Under the pieces are notes generated by a model, which saw nothing but the letters and a program-made list of their open reading frames with translations, ran no database searches and had not been told where the DNA came from. From Stieleria marina (lineage in GTDB: Bacteria > Planctomycetota > Planctomycetia > Pirellulales > Pirellulaceae): DNA of 64,000 nucleotides. Location: assembly GCA_007741555.1 (NCBI GenBank), contig CP036526.1, positions 1,488,001 to 1,552,000 of the forward strand. The letters run 5' to 3'. The position numbers were made by a program, and so were the translations under genes. The stretch's first letter is position 1. Each line of letters begins with the position of its first letter. Shown here piece by piece: positions 18,591-26,482 of the stretch.

Positions 18591-20081
18591 TCAGTGCAGC
18601 TGCACCGGGTTGGTCGCCTGTTTGATAGTTTGACGCATCAACAATGAAGGGGCTTCTTTGCCGGTGAACAGTTTGAATTGATACGCCGCTTGTCGCACAA
18701 ACATGTCCACGCCCGTGATGAACCGGCTGTTGGCTTGTTTAGCGTGTTTGATTAGCAACGTGTTTTCGGGATTGTAGACGGTGTCAAAAACGACCATGTA
18801 CTCGTTTAGCTGAGCGGCATCGTAGGGCGATCGGTCGACGTCCGGGTGCATTCCCACCGGCGTGCAGTTGACCAGCAAGTGCGGCTTGAGGGAGTGGCGT
18901 TCTTCCCATTCGATGGATCGACAACCAATTTCGGCAGCCAAGATTTGAGCTCGTTCGAAAGTACGCGAAGTCAGCGTGACTTCGGCGTGCCGTTGGCGTA
19001 GTCCCCAAGCGAGCGCCCGTGCGACGCCGCCCGCGCCTAGGATAAGAGTTTTCTTTCCTTTGAGCGATTCTTCTGCACCACGTTCGACGTCAAACGTTTG
19101 TTCGATGCAGTCCATCGCTGCGCGGTAGTCGGTGTTGTAGCCCAATTTGTCGTCGTCATGAAACACCATCGTGTTGATCGCACCGATGCCGGTCGCACTC
19201 GATTCGGCCTGAGTGCAATATTCGATCGACTTTTCCTTGTGCGGAATCGTGATGCTGATTCCATGGACGCCCAGTCCTGCGCAATTTTCCATGAAACAAG
19301 GCAGGTCATCTGCGGCAACTCGAAACGGCAGATAGCAAGCGTTTATATTGGCATCGCGGAAAGCAGCGTTGTGAATCAACGGGCTGTGACTGTGAGCGAC
19401 CGGATCCGCGATGACTCCAAAGATGGCAGTGTCTTGGTTGATCTCTTCGTAGTGATAGAGATCGTTCATCTCTTTCCAGTTCAATTGGCCCGGCGCCATC
19501 TTTTTGTCAACGCTGAAGGTCGCATAAGTAAACGGCGATCCAACGCGGTTGGCCAAGATGCGTGTGACCATCCCCATTTCGCCCATGCAGATACCGATCG
19601 TGGGCACCTTGGCATTTTGAACCAAGTTCATCATGCGAAGGTTGTCGTCGAACGTGTTTGCCATCGACGCAATTTTGACGATGTCGGCGTCTTCCTCTGA
19701 CATCGCTTCGTGCAACTCTTTCAAGTTATCCGGAGTGCCCGAAAAATCGTGGTAGCTGATAATGCGTTTGGTGTTGCCGTAACGCGGGATTTGAGATGCC
19801 ACATCGGCTTCGATGTCGACATAGTCGGCACCTGCGGCGATGGACGATCGCAACACGGTCAGTCGCTCGTCTTCGCTGCGCATCCAGCGTCCGCCGTCTT
19901 CGCGTCGACGTGCGGTGATGACGACAGGGCCAGGGCGATCGTTCAGCAGACGCCCCAGGTTGATGGCGCGACCGATGTAGTCCAGACGCAGTTCGACAAG
20001 TTGGGCCCCTTGTTCGACCAAGTACTTGTGCTCGGCGATCATTCGCTTGTGTCGGGATCGGCCTAGGCTAACGCAGATCAT
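18591..20081 (-). CDS. aroDE: Bifunctional 3-dehydroquinate dehydratase (type I) / shikimate dehydrogenase
   Basis: 496 residues from ATG 20081 (MICVSLGRSR). Residues 1-215 are type I dehydroquinase, with Schiff-base lysine K136 (DADIVKIASM) and the catalytic histidine H111 (ISYHDF). Residues 218-496 are shikimate dehydrogenase: FGVIADPVAHSHSP, catalytic K282 in SITIPHKEKS, the NADP-binding LGAGGVARALAWGL, and the VNCTPVGMHP and Q..QFKLFTG blocks. It catalyses steps 3 and 4 of the shikimate pathway, 3-dehydroquinate to shikimate. The AroD-AroE fusion is best known from plants and chlamydiae and is also seen in planctomycetes. The longer frame to 20156 lacks a family match. Confidence 0.95.
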   Translation of the reverse strand: MICVSLGRSRHKRMIAEHKYLVEQGAQLVELRLDYIGRAINLGRLLNDRPGPVVITARRREDGGRWMRSEDERLTVLRSSIAAGADYVDIEADVASQIPRYGNTKRIISYHDFSGTPDNLKELHEAMSEEDADIVKIASMANTFDDNLRMMNLVQNAKVPTIGICMGEMGMVTRILANRVGSPFTYATFSVDKKMAPGQLNWKEMNDLYHYEEINQDTAIFGVIADPVAHSHSPLIHNAAFRDANINACYLPFRVAADDLPCFMENCAGLGVHGISITIPHKEKSIEYCTQAESSATGIGAINTMVFHDDDKLGYNTDYRAAMDCIEQTFDVERGAEESLKGKKTLILGAGGVARALAWGLRQRHAEVTLTSRTFERAQILAAEIGCRSIEWEERHSLKPHLLVNCTPVGMHPDVDRSPYDAAQLNEYMVVFDTVYNPENTLLIKHAKQANSRFITGVDMFVRQAAYQFKLFTGKEAPSLLMRQTIKQATNPVQLH

Positions 20082-20456
20082 GTATTTTGAAATTGAGTTG
20101 AGAATGAAGGGTCGAAGCTCAAGCCCCAGTAGCTTGGCCCGTCGGCGATTTGCCAATCAGCAACCGGCTAGGGAAAGAGACGGGGACTGTTCGGTTCGGT
20201 TCGCTCTAGGCCGGTTCGCTTCGCATTTGCGAAGGTTCGAGGCGAGTTGCGTAGTTTTGTCTATAATGACGCTTATAATAGACAGCGAAACCATCCCTGG
20301 CAGAGGGGTTTGTGTAGGTTTTTGAACTCACTGCGGTTGTTTGTTGAATTCCATCCCTAACAATGCACTTAACGCGAAAAGTCGTCGGACTCTGCCAATC
20401 GCTTTCTCGCCATTTCGCATTGATTGTCTCTCATTACTTCGGCAGTGAACTTGCTC
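20082..20456. promoter_or_regulatory. 375-bp divergent promoter region between aroDE and the PQQ-propeller gene
   Basis: No gene is seen. At 20258-20264/20278-20284 there is a perfect 7-bp inverted repeat TGTCTAT/ATAGACA. It encloses two plus-strand TATAAT boxes (20262-20267 and 20274-20279), either of which could be the -10 of the 20457 gene, so the inverted repeat could be an operator over it. A second hairpin, CTTCGCA TT TGCGAAG, lies at 20219-20234. Confidence 0.45.
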
Positions 20457-21710
20457 ATGAACAACAAATTGGCTTTCGCAGGGGTTAACAATCCGTTGGT
20501 GATTTGCCTGGGCCTGTTGTTATTGATGCGACCCGATGTGCCATCGGCTCAGTTGGTCGCGCAAGACAGTGGTTCGCCCGTTGCGCCCTCACCACCCGTC
20601 GCACCCTCACCAGCCGAATCGTCCTCGGTAGTTCCGACGAGCGGCCAGAGCGATTCAGTGCAAAACGACTGGTCGTTGCCGCGTGGAGACGCGGGGGCTT
20701 CCGGATCGACCGCGCATCAATTGCCCGACGACTTAGAGGTGCTTTGGGAGTACAAAGCGGCCGAGGCAATCGAATCGACTCCCGCTATCGTTGGCGATCG
20801 GGTGCTGTTGAGCGACGTGATGGGCCGGCTTTATGCGGTCGATCGGAAAACAGGAAAAGAGCTTTGGCAGAAAAACTACGACACCGGTTTCCTGGCTTCG
20901 CCCGCCGTCAAAAATGACCTGATGGTGATTGGCGATGTCGAAGGCAATCTTTATGCGATCAACACCGCCGATGGTGCACAGCGTTGGAAACAAACGACCG
21001 ATGGCGAAATCAGCGGGTCGGCTGCCTTCTATCAAGACACGGTTTTGGTCACCAGCCAGGACGGCAGTTTGTATTGCTTCGAACTGAGCGACGGAACACT
21101 TGCTTGGAAATACGAAACCGGCGACCAGATCCGCTGCAGTCCGGCCCTGGCGAATAGCCGGACTTTTCTTGGCGGATGCGATGGACAGTTACACATTGTA
21201 GATGTCAAAACCGGCAAGTCGGTTTGCGAATCGTTGCCACTGGGCGGTCCAACGGGCAGTACCCCGGCGGTCAGCGGTGACCACGCGTTTTTGCCGACCA
21301 TGGAAGGGGCGGTGCTGATGTTCGATTGGAAAAAACACTCGCAGCAATGGCGTTACGAAGATGAAGAGCGTTCGCAAGAGTATCGTGCCAGCGCTGCGGT
21401 TTCGGGAGATTATGTCATCGTCAGCAGCCAGTACAAACAGATCGATGCGATTTCGATTGCGACGGGCAAACGAGTCTGGCGACATACTTTAAAGCGTCGG
21501 GCCGATGCGTCGCCTGTGATTGCGGGCAACGATGTCTGGGTCGCGGCAACCGACGGCCGATTGGTTCGACTTGGGTTGAAAGACGGAAAAGAAAAATGGC
21601 ACTATGAAGTCAAGGGTTCGTTCATCGGTGCTCCCGGAATCGCCGGGGGCCAGTTGTTCATCGCGGACGACGAAGGCATCGTGCGATGCTTTGGCCAGCG
21701 TGCTGGCTAA
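20457..21710 (+). CDS. PQQ-binding-like beta-propeller protein (BamB-like), exported
   Basis: 417 residues from ATG 20457; a TTG at 20424 in frame is a less likely start. It has a hydrophobic export segment (about 11-35), then a low-complexity P/A/S linker with the repeat PVAPSPPVAPSP. Seven or so PQQ-like blades follow: LWEYKAAEAIESTPAIVGDRVLL, DVMGRLYAVDRKTGKELWQ, GDVEGNLYAINTADGAQRWK and DGSLYCFELSDGTLAWKYETG. The fold is the WD-like eight-bladed propeller of BamB and quinoprotein dehydrogenases. The PQQ-coordinating residues are not evident, so a scaffold or binding role is more likely than catalysis. Confidence 0.88.
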   Translation: MNNKLAFAGVNNPLVICLGLLLLMRPDVPSAQLVAQDSGSPVAPSPPVAPSPAESSSVVPTSGQSDSVQNDWSLPRGDAGASGSTAHQLPDDLEVLWEYKAAEAIESTPAIVGDRVLLSDVMGRLYAVDRKTGKELWQKNYDTGFLASPAVKNDLMVIGDVEGNLYAINTADGAQRWKQTTDGEISGSAAFYQDTVLVTSQDGSLYCFELSDGTLAWKYETGDQIRCSPALANSRTFLGGCDGQLHIVDVKTGKSVCESLPLGGPTGSTPAVSGDHAFLPTMEGAVLMFDWKKHSQQWRYEDEERSQEYRASAAVSGDYVIVSSQYKQIDAISIATGKRVWRHTLKRRADASPVIAGNDVWVAATDGRLVRLGLKDGKEKWHYEVKGSFIGAPGIAGGQLFIADDEGIVRCFGQRAG

Positions 21711-21843
21711 GTTTCGGCCAGCTAGCGGGATAATCCTTGTCCACGCGGCCGACTGACGCGTTTTAGCGACCATGGCGAACCGCCTCGCTTACACTAGACT
21801 ATCTGCAACGATTCCTTGCAGTTCATTTAAATAAAGACCGCTC

Positions 21844-23163
21844 ATGTCATCGGCAGCCAGCGACAAAAAGAAAACCGAAGTCGGTAGTTACTTCATCTCG
21901 AACTACCCTCCGTATAGCCAGTGGAACAAAGAGGAACTGCCCGCGGTGAAATCCGCGTTGGGCGAAACGGCCAAGGACGATACGCCGCTGGGGCTGTACT
22001 TGCACATTCCGTTTTGTCGCAAGCGTTGCAAGTTCTGCTATTTCAAAGTCTTTACTGATGTAAAGGCTCCCGAAGTTCAGCGTTACGTCGATGCGCTCTG
22101 CAACGAAATTTCGATGGTCAGCGAATTGCCAGTGATGGGCGATCGACCGTTTCGGTTCGTTTACTTTGGCGGAGGCACGCCCAGCTTTTTGTCACCCAAA
22201 CAGCTGACGAAGTTGGCGGACCGATTGCGGCAACACATCACATGGGACGGAGCCGAAGAGGTGACGTTCGAGTGCGAACCGGGCACGCTGAGTGAAACCA
22301 AAGTCAAAACGCTGCGTGACCAATTGGGCGTGACGCGAATCAGTTTGGGGATCGAAAACTTCTCGGACAAACTGCTCGAAGAGAACGGGCGAGCTCACCT
22401 TTCCAAACAAGTCTTCAACGCTTGGGATTGGATCACCGCGGCGGATTTTCCCAACGTCAATATCGACTTGATCTCCGGGATGGTCGGTGAGACTTGGGAC
22501 AACTGGCGCGAAAACATTCGTCGCACTTTGGAGTTGTCACCCGAGAGCGTGACGATCTATCAAATGGAGTTGCCGTTCAACACCGTTTACAGCAAAGACA
22601 TTTTGGGCAACAAAGTCGAAAGCCCGGTCGCCGATTGGCAAACCAAGCGTGACTGGGTGAGCTACGCGTTTGACGAATTTATCAAAGCGGGCTACGCAGT
22701 CAGCAGCGCCTACACGGTCGTCAAAGATCCGTCGAAAGTGAATTTCTCCTACCGTGACAATCTCTGGCAAGGCGCCGATTTGTTGGCGACTGGCATCGCT
22801 AGTTTTGGGCACGCCAGCGGCGTGCATTACCAGAACCTGCCCGATTTGGAGCAATATCTGTCAACGATCGAATCAGGCGAATTGCCGTTGGGACGTGGGT
22901 TCGTTCCGACGGACCACCAGCGACTGGTTCGCGAGATGGTCTTGTTGCTCAAACGCGGCTACTTGGACGTCGGCTATTTTCGTGACAAATTCGGTGTCGA
23001 TATCGTCGATCATTGGCGCGAGCAGTGGGATGGCTACATCAAAGACGAATGGGCGACGATTGATGGCGACACCATTCGTTTGACGCGTGATGGATTGCTT
23101 CGAGTCGATGCCATGTTACCGGCCTTCTTTGAACCCGAGCATCAAGGTGTTCGCTACACCTAA
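21844..23163 (+). CDS. Radical SAM protein of the coproporphyrinogen III oxidase-like (HemN/HemW) group
   Basis: 439 residues. LYLHIPFCRKRCKFCYF at 51-67 holds the radical SAM CX3CX2C cluster site (C58, C62, C65). Next are the SAM-binding FVYFGGGTPSFLSPKQL, FECEPGTLSETK, RISLGIENFSDKLLEENGRAH and NVNIDLISGMVGETWDNW blocks, all typical of HemN/HemW. The canonical HemW CxxxCxxCDF has become CYF, and HemN's fourth cysteine is missing, so it is neither a standard oxidase nor clearly a haem chaperone. Its stop TAA overlaps by one base the ATG of a GcvH-like gene, which implies translational coupling and possibly an enzyme-substrate pair. The reaction is unknown. Confidence 0.85.
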   Translation: MSSAASDKKKTEVGSYFISNYPPYSQWNKEELPAVKSALGETAKDDTPLGLYLHIPFCRKRCKFCYFKVFTDVKAPEVQRYVDALCNEISMVSELPVMGDRPFRFVYFGGGTPSFLSPKQLTKLADRLRQHITWDGAEEVTFECEPGTLSETKVKTLRDQLGVTRISLGIENFSDKLLEENGRAHLSKQVFNAWDWITAADFPNVNIDLISGMVGETWDNWRENIRRTLELSPESVTIYQMELPFNTVYSKDILGNKVESPVADWQTKRDWVSYAFDEFIKAGYAVSSAYTVVKDPSKVNFSYRDNLWQGADLLATGIASFGHASGVHYQNLPDLEQYLSTIESGELPLGRGFVPTDHQRLVREMVLLLKRGYLDVGYFRDKFGVDIVDHWREQWDGYIKDEWATIDGDTIRLTRDGLLRVDAMLPAFFEPEHQGVRYT

Positions 23164-23642
23164 TGGGTATCGACGAGAGCCAGCGATTTGAATTTGCGAT
23201 GGGGGATTTTACGGCGGAATTCCCAACGGATCGCAGCTACGCAAAAAATCACATGTGGGCTTTGTGCGTTCAGCCAGATCGTTGGCGTTTTGGGCTGACC
23301 GCGTACGCTGTGCGACTGCTGCAGGACGTCTACTTTTTGGATTGGTTGGTAGAGCCTGATTCTCCCGTGGCCCATCGTGCGCATATCGGTTCGATCGAAA
23401 GTAAAAAAGCCGAAAGCGATTTGTTTTCACCGGTGCAAGGCAACCTCGTCGCGGTCAACGATCTGGCTCTGTCGGATCCCGCGATCATCAATGCCGATTG
23501 TTATGGCGAAGGCTGGTTGATCGAAATCGCAGCGACCGACGAATTTGCAAAAGTGCTGCTGGACCCCGACCAATATGCGGACCATTTGATCACGGCATGG
23601 GACGTGGCTCAAAAGACGATCAAGGGCCAAGCCAATACTTAG
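23163..23642 (+). CDS. GcvH-like lipoyl-domain protein
   Basis: 159 residues, slightly longer than the usual GcvH of about 125-130. The lipoyl hammerhead is recognisable: RSYAKNHMWA, FGLTAYAVRLLQDVYFLDW and GSIESKKAESDLFSPVQGNLVAVN. In GcvH the lipoylated lysine sits in ESxKA; here that is ESKKA with K82. The usual end EGWL.EI is also present (GEGWLIEIA). An additional 20-residue N-terminus precedes the domain. No gcvT or gcvP gene is near. It is translationally coupled to the radical SAM gene, so it may be a carrier protein for that enzyme rather than part of glycine cleavage. Confidence 0.85.
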   Translation: MGIDESQRFEFAMGDFTAEFPTDRSYAKNHMWALCVQPDRWRFGLTAYAVRLLQDVYFLDWLVEPDSPVAHRAHIGSIESKKAESDLFSPVQGNLVAVNDLALSDPAIINADCYGEGWLIEIAATDEFAKVLLDPDQYADHLITAWDVAQKTIKGQANT

Positions 23643-23695
23643 CGCAATGGCCAGGGTGATCGGAACGATGTTTTTCGGGCGTCGTTTTACTGCAA

Positions 23696-24004
23696 ATGAC
23701 AACGTCTGCGAGTGACCTATCTCGCCCTCCTGTTGGGACAATCTCAGTGATAGACAATTTTGTTGAAACCCGCGCGCGTAGCGTTTCTAAATCTTTTGCT
23801 TGGCGGTTTCTGGCCGTACTGAATAGCTTCACGGTTTTGACGTGGATGCCTACCAGTCGTCCGATTACCTACGCGATCGCGATGAACGTGAGCGGGTTTT
23901 TTCTGTTCTACTTCTTCGAACGAGGTTGCAACAAAGTTTCGTGGGGGCGAGTCCCGGCCAATGACTCTGCCCTGTCGGCCGAAACGGAAACCAAACCCGC
24001 TTAG
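23696..24004 (+). CDS. DUF2061 membrane protein
   Basis: 102 residues. The core ETRARSVSKSFAWRFLAVLNSFTVLTWM with FYFFERGCNKVSWGR is DUF2061, a small two-helix membrane family (relatives read ETRKRSLVKAISWR ... YYLHERVWNRIPFGR). Function is unknown. It lies 53 bp after the GcvH-like gene on the same strand and could belong to that transcript. Its C-terminal 18 residues are polar and not conserved. Confidence 0.8.
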   Translation: MTTSASDLSRPPVGTISVIDNFVETRARSVSKSFAWRFLAVLNSFTVLTWMPTSRPITYAIAMNVSGFFLFYFFERGCNKVSWGRVPANDSALSAETETKPA

Positions 24005-24069
24005 GGACGTTTCATCAACATCGTTTCATTGATCAACGGTGTCTCAATGAGACGACCGAGCGTTGCAGG

Positions 24070-24552
24070 TCAGCTACGATGCACCGCTTTGGCGTCGATC
24101 GTAAACCCGTCGTCTCCCGGCCGGGCATTGTCGCGAAAACTAGCTGGCTGTTCTTCGCTGGCGTTGCCAGCTCCGGGGCCAACCTGAACTTTGAATCCAC
24201 GCAAGTAGCGTGACAATACAAAGCGACGGACCAAGGCGCGTCCTGGCGGAATCAAAAGCGTAAAACCGACTGCGTCTGTCAGTAGTCCCGGCGTCAAAAG
24301 CAACGCGGCAGCAAACACGATCATCAATCCGTCTTGAATTTCTTTGCTGGGAGCGCGGCCTTGCCCAAGAGCTTCTTGGAATCGATACCAAGCCATGGCG
24401 CCTTCGCGGCGAGCCAGCCACGATCCTAGGATCCCCGTTCCGATGACGATCAAAAACGTCGTCGCAACGCTGGTTGCATCGGCCACCTGCAGCAGCAGAT
24501 AAAGCTCTACCAACGGAACAACGATGAAAGCGGCCAAGAGCCGAAAGAACAT
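24070..24552 (-). CDS. fxsA: FxsA family membrane protein
   Basis: 160 residues. It starts MFFRLLAAFIVVPLVELYLLLQVADATS, followed by GTGILGSWLARREG, the helix ALGQGRAPSKEIQDGLMIVFAAALLLTPGLLTDAVGFTLLIPPGR. This is the FxsA pattern with four membrane segments. The E. coli protein was named for suppressing F exclusion of phage T7 when overproduced; its cellular role is unknown. The C-terminal 40 residues are soluble and variable. Convergent with the DUF2061 gene and divergent from the ThuA gene. Confidence 0.9.
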   Translation of the reverse strand: MFFRLLAAFIVVPLVELYLLLQVADATSVATTFLIVIGTGILGSWLARREGAMAWYRFQEALGQGRAPSKEIQDGLMIVFAAALLLTPGLLTDAVGFTLLIPPGRALVRRFVLSRYLRGFKVQVGPGAGNASEEQPASFRDNARPGDDGFTIDAKAVHRS

Positions 24553-24686
24553 GATATTGAAAATCCAAAAGGTGTATTTGTCAGACGATTCGCCGATGAT
24601 CCCGTCACCTTGGCATTGTCGACTTGGTTAAACTACCAGTCACGCAGATTTCGTGCCAATCAACCAGAGCCTGTAGGAAGCCAGAC

Positions 24687-25505
24687 ATGTCGCTGATTCG
24701 TCCTTTTTGCCAGATTACCAAGCCGATTTGGCTGATCGCGTTGGCCGTAATCGTTACGACCGGAGGTTTTTCCGGAAGCCTCCTCGCTCAGTCCAAGGCT
24801 GACACCGATGGGACCAAGGGCGCAAAAAACGTGCGGGCTCTGCTGGTGACGGGCGGCTGCTGCCACGACTATCAAAACCAAAAACAAATCATCAGCGATG
24901 CACTTTCTGAAAAAATTGGCGACATCGACTGGACGATTCTGCACTACGGGGACAAGCGAGAGATCGAACCTGATATCTACAAAAGCGGCGATTGGATCGA
25001 AGGTTACGATATCGTTATTCACAACGAGTGTTTCGGCGGAGTGACGGACGGCGATTTTGTCAACGGAATCGTCGATGCCCACTTGAAGAGCAAGGTGCCT
25101 GCGATTGTGGTTCATTGTTCGATGCACTCGTATCGCAAAGCTCCCACGGCCGATGCGTGGCGTTCTCTGTTGGGAGTGACCAGCGTTCGTCACGAAAAGA
25201 AAAAGCACCCTCTAGACGTCGTGCCCACGGATGCCGGCAAGTCTGATCCAATCCTCGCGGGGATGGGCGACAAGTGGACGACGCCAAACGGGGAACTCTA
25301 CATCATCGAAAACGTTTGGCCGACAGCGAAGGTGCTGGCAACGGTTTACAGCCAAGAGACCAAAAAAGACGAACCGGTGATCTGGAAAAACGAAATCAAT
25401 GGGACGCGCGTCTTCGGCATCTCGCTTGGGCATCACAACGAAACGATGCAGGATCCCAAATGGAAAGCGATTCTCGCAAATGGCTGGAAATGGGCCGTCG
25501 AGTAG
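24687..25505 (+). CDS. ThuA domain-containing secreted protein
   Basis: 272 residues from ATG 24687 with AGGA eight nt upstream. A hydrophobic segment at about 15-35 is a signal peptide. The ThuA (trehalose utilisation-like, class I glutamine amidotransferase-like fold) domain fills the rest: RALLVTGGCCHDYQNQK, GYDIVIHNECFGG, VPAIVVHCSMHSYRK, the metal or ligand block and the end GTRVFGISLGHHNETMQDPKW. These proteins are very common in planctomycetes and usually sit near sugar-degrading genes. The substrate is unknown. It precedes the lipase-like gene by 89 bp. Confidence 0.9.
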   Translation: MSLIRPFCQITKPIWLIALAVIVTTGGFSGSLLAQSKADTDGTKGAKNVRALLVTGGCCHDYQNQKQIISDALSEKIGDIDWTILHYGDKREIEPDIYKSGDWIEGYDIVIHNECFGGVTDGDFVNGIVDAHLKSKVPAIVVHCSMHSYRKAPTADAWRSLLGVTSVRHEKKKHPLDVVPTDAGKSDPILAGMGDKWTTPNGELYIIENVWPTAKVLATVYSQETKKDEPVIWKNEINGTRVFGISLGHHNETMQDPKWKAILANGWKWAVE

Positions 25506-25581
25506 CCCGCTTTTCGCTGGGGCCGGTCAAGGAATCCGGTGTCAGCAGAGAAGAAACGCCACTTGGTTTTTGATGCGGGAC

Positions 25582-25589
25582 GGAGAAGG
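25582..25589 (+). promoter_or_regulatory. Strong Shine-Dalgarno GGAGAAGG fixing a TTG start
   Basis: GGAGAAGG lies 5 nt before the TTG at 25595. The ATG at 25573 is out of frame, so this site decides the start of the hydrolase. Confidence 0.75.
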
Positions 25590-25594
25590 CACCC

Positions 25595-26452
25595 TTGCAC
25601 GAAACGTTCTTTTTGACCGGCCGCAGTGGCAAACTCGATGGACGTGTTTGGCGTGACGAAGAGGTCCAAGCACACCGCGTCCTGCTGTTTCTGCATGGCC
25701 TAGGGGATCATGGTGGACGTTTCAGAAAGTTGGCCGCTGAGTTCGCGGCAAACGGCTGGATCGTTGCAGCATTCGACTTTCCTGGCCACGGTCGATCGCC
25801 GGGCAAACGTGGGCAAGTTGAATCTTACGATGGACTGATCCATGACATTGCTCGCGCTCGAATTGACTTAAGAAAGCAATTTCCACATCTACCCCAGGTC
25901 TTGGTCGGCCACAGTATGGGCGGCAACTTGGCTCTCAACTATGCGATTCGGGCGGACGAATTTGATGAGAGCGATCATCCCTTGGCCGGGCTCGTTCTCT
26001 GTGCCCCGATATTGTTGCCAAAGAATCCACCGCCGCGTCCTCAGATTTTGGCTGCTTGGTTGACCGGGATCGCGATGCGATGGGTTTGCTTCAACAGTCC
26101 AGTGCCGATCGATTCTCTTTCGCGTGACAAGGATCGCGCGGCTGCGATTCAATCAGATGAGCTGCGCCACGAACGTGTGTCGCTCTATTTGGCCACGCAA
26201 ATTCTCGCTGAAGGACGCTGGGCTCTGGATCATGCTCGCGATTGTGACGTCCGTACACTGGTTCTCTATGGTGATGACGATCCATTGATCGACACGACGG
26301 CGTGTCGCAATGTCGCGTTGCGAATCGGTGACAATGCAAGCAGCCGTGGCTTTCCTGAAATGCGACATGATCTTTTTGAAGACATCGGTCGCGAATCAGT
26401 GCTTGGTTGCTTGAACGAGTGGCTCGGGACGATCGAACGTCTATACTCGTGA
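25595..26452 (+). CDS. Alpha/beta hydrolase, monoacylglycerol lipase-like (serine aminopeptidase S33 family)
   Basis: 285 residues from a TTG. HGLGDHGGRF at 34-43 is the oxyanion-hole region, FPGHGRS follows and GHSMGGN at 105-111 places the nucleophile S107. The acid is in LVLYGDDDPLID and the histidine in EMRHDLFED, completing the triad. The order and the lid region match monoacylglycerol lipase/lysophospholipase (Hydrolase_4). There is no signal peptide, so it is cytoplasmic. It probably hydrolyses monoacylglycerol or another ester. It lies between a ThuA gene and the propeller operon in the same direction. Confidence 0.9.
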   Translation: MHETFFLTGRSGKLDGRVWRDEEVQAHRVLLFLHGLGDHGGRFRKLAAEFAANGWIVAAFDFPGHGRSPGKRGQVESYDGLIHDIARARIDLRKQFPHLPQVLVGHSMGGNLALNYAIRADEFDESDHPLAGLVLCAPILLPKNPPPRPQILAAWLTGIAMRWVCFNSPVPIDSLSRDKDRAAAIQSDELRHERVSLYLATQILAEGRWALDHARDCDVRTLVLYGDDDPLIDTTACRNVALRIGDNASSRGFPEMRHDLFEDIGRESVLGCLNEWLGTIERLYS

Positions 26453-26482
26453 TTCCTACGACTCATTACGTTTGATGTATAC

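Noticed and set aside
20200-20260. tRNA-like GGTTCGA motif
   Set aside because: The surrounding bases do not form a cloverleaf, and there is no acceptor stem or CCA end. No tRNA was found in the window.
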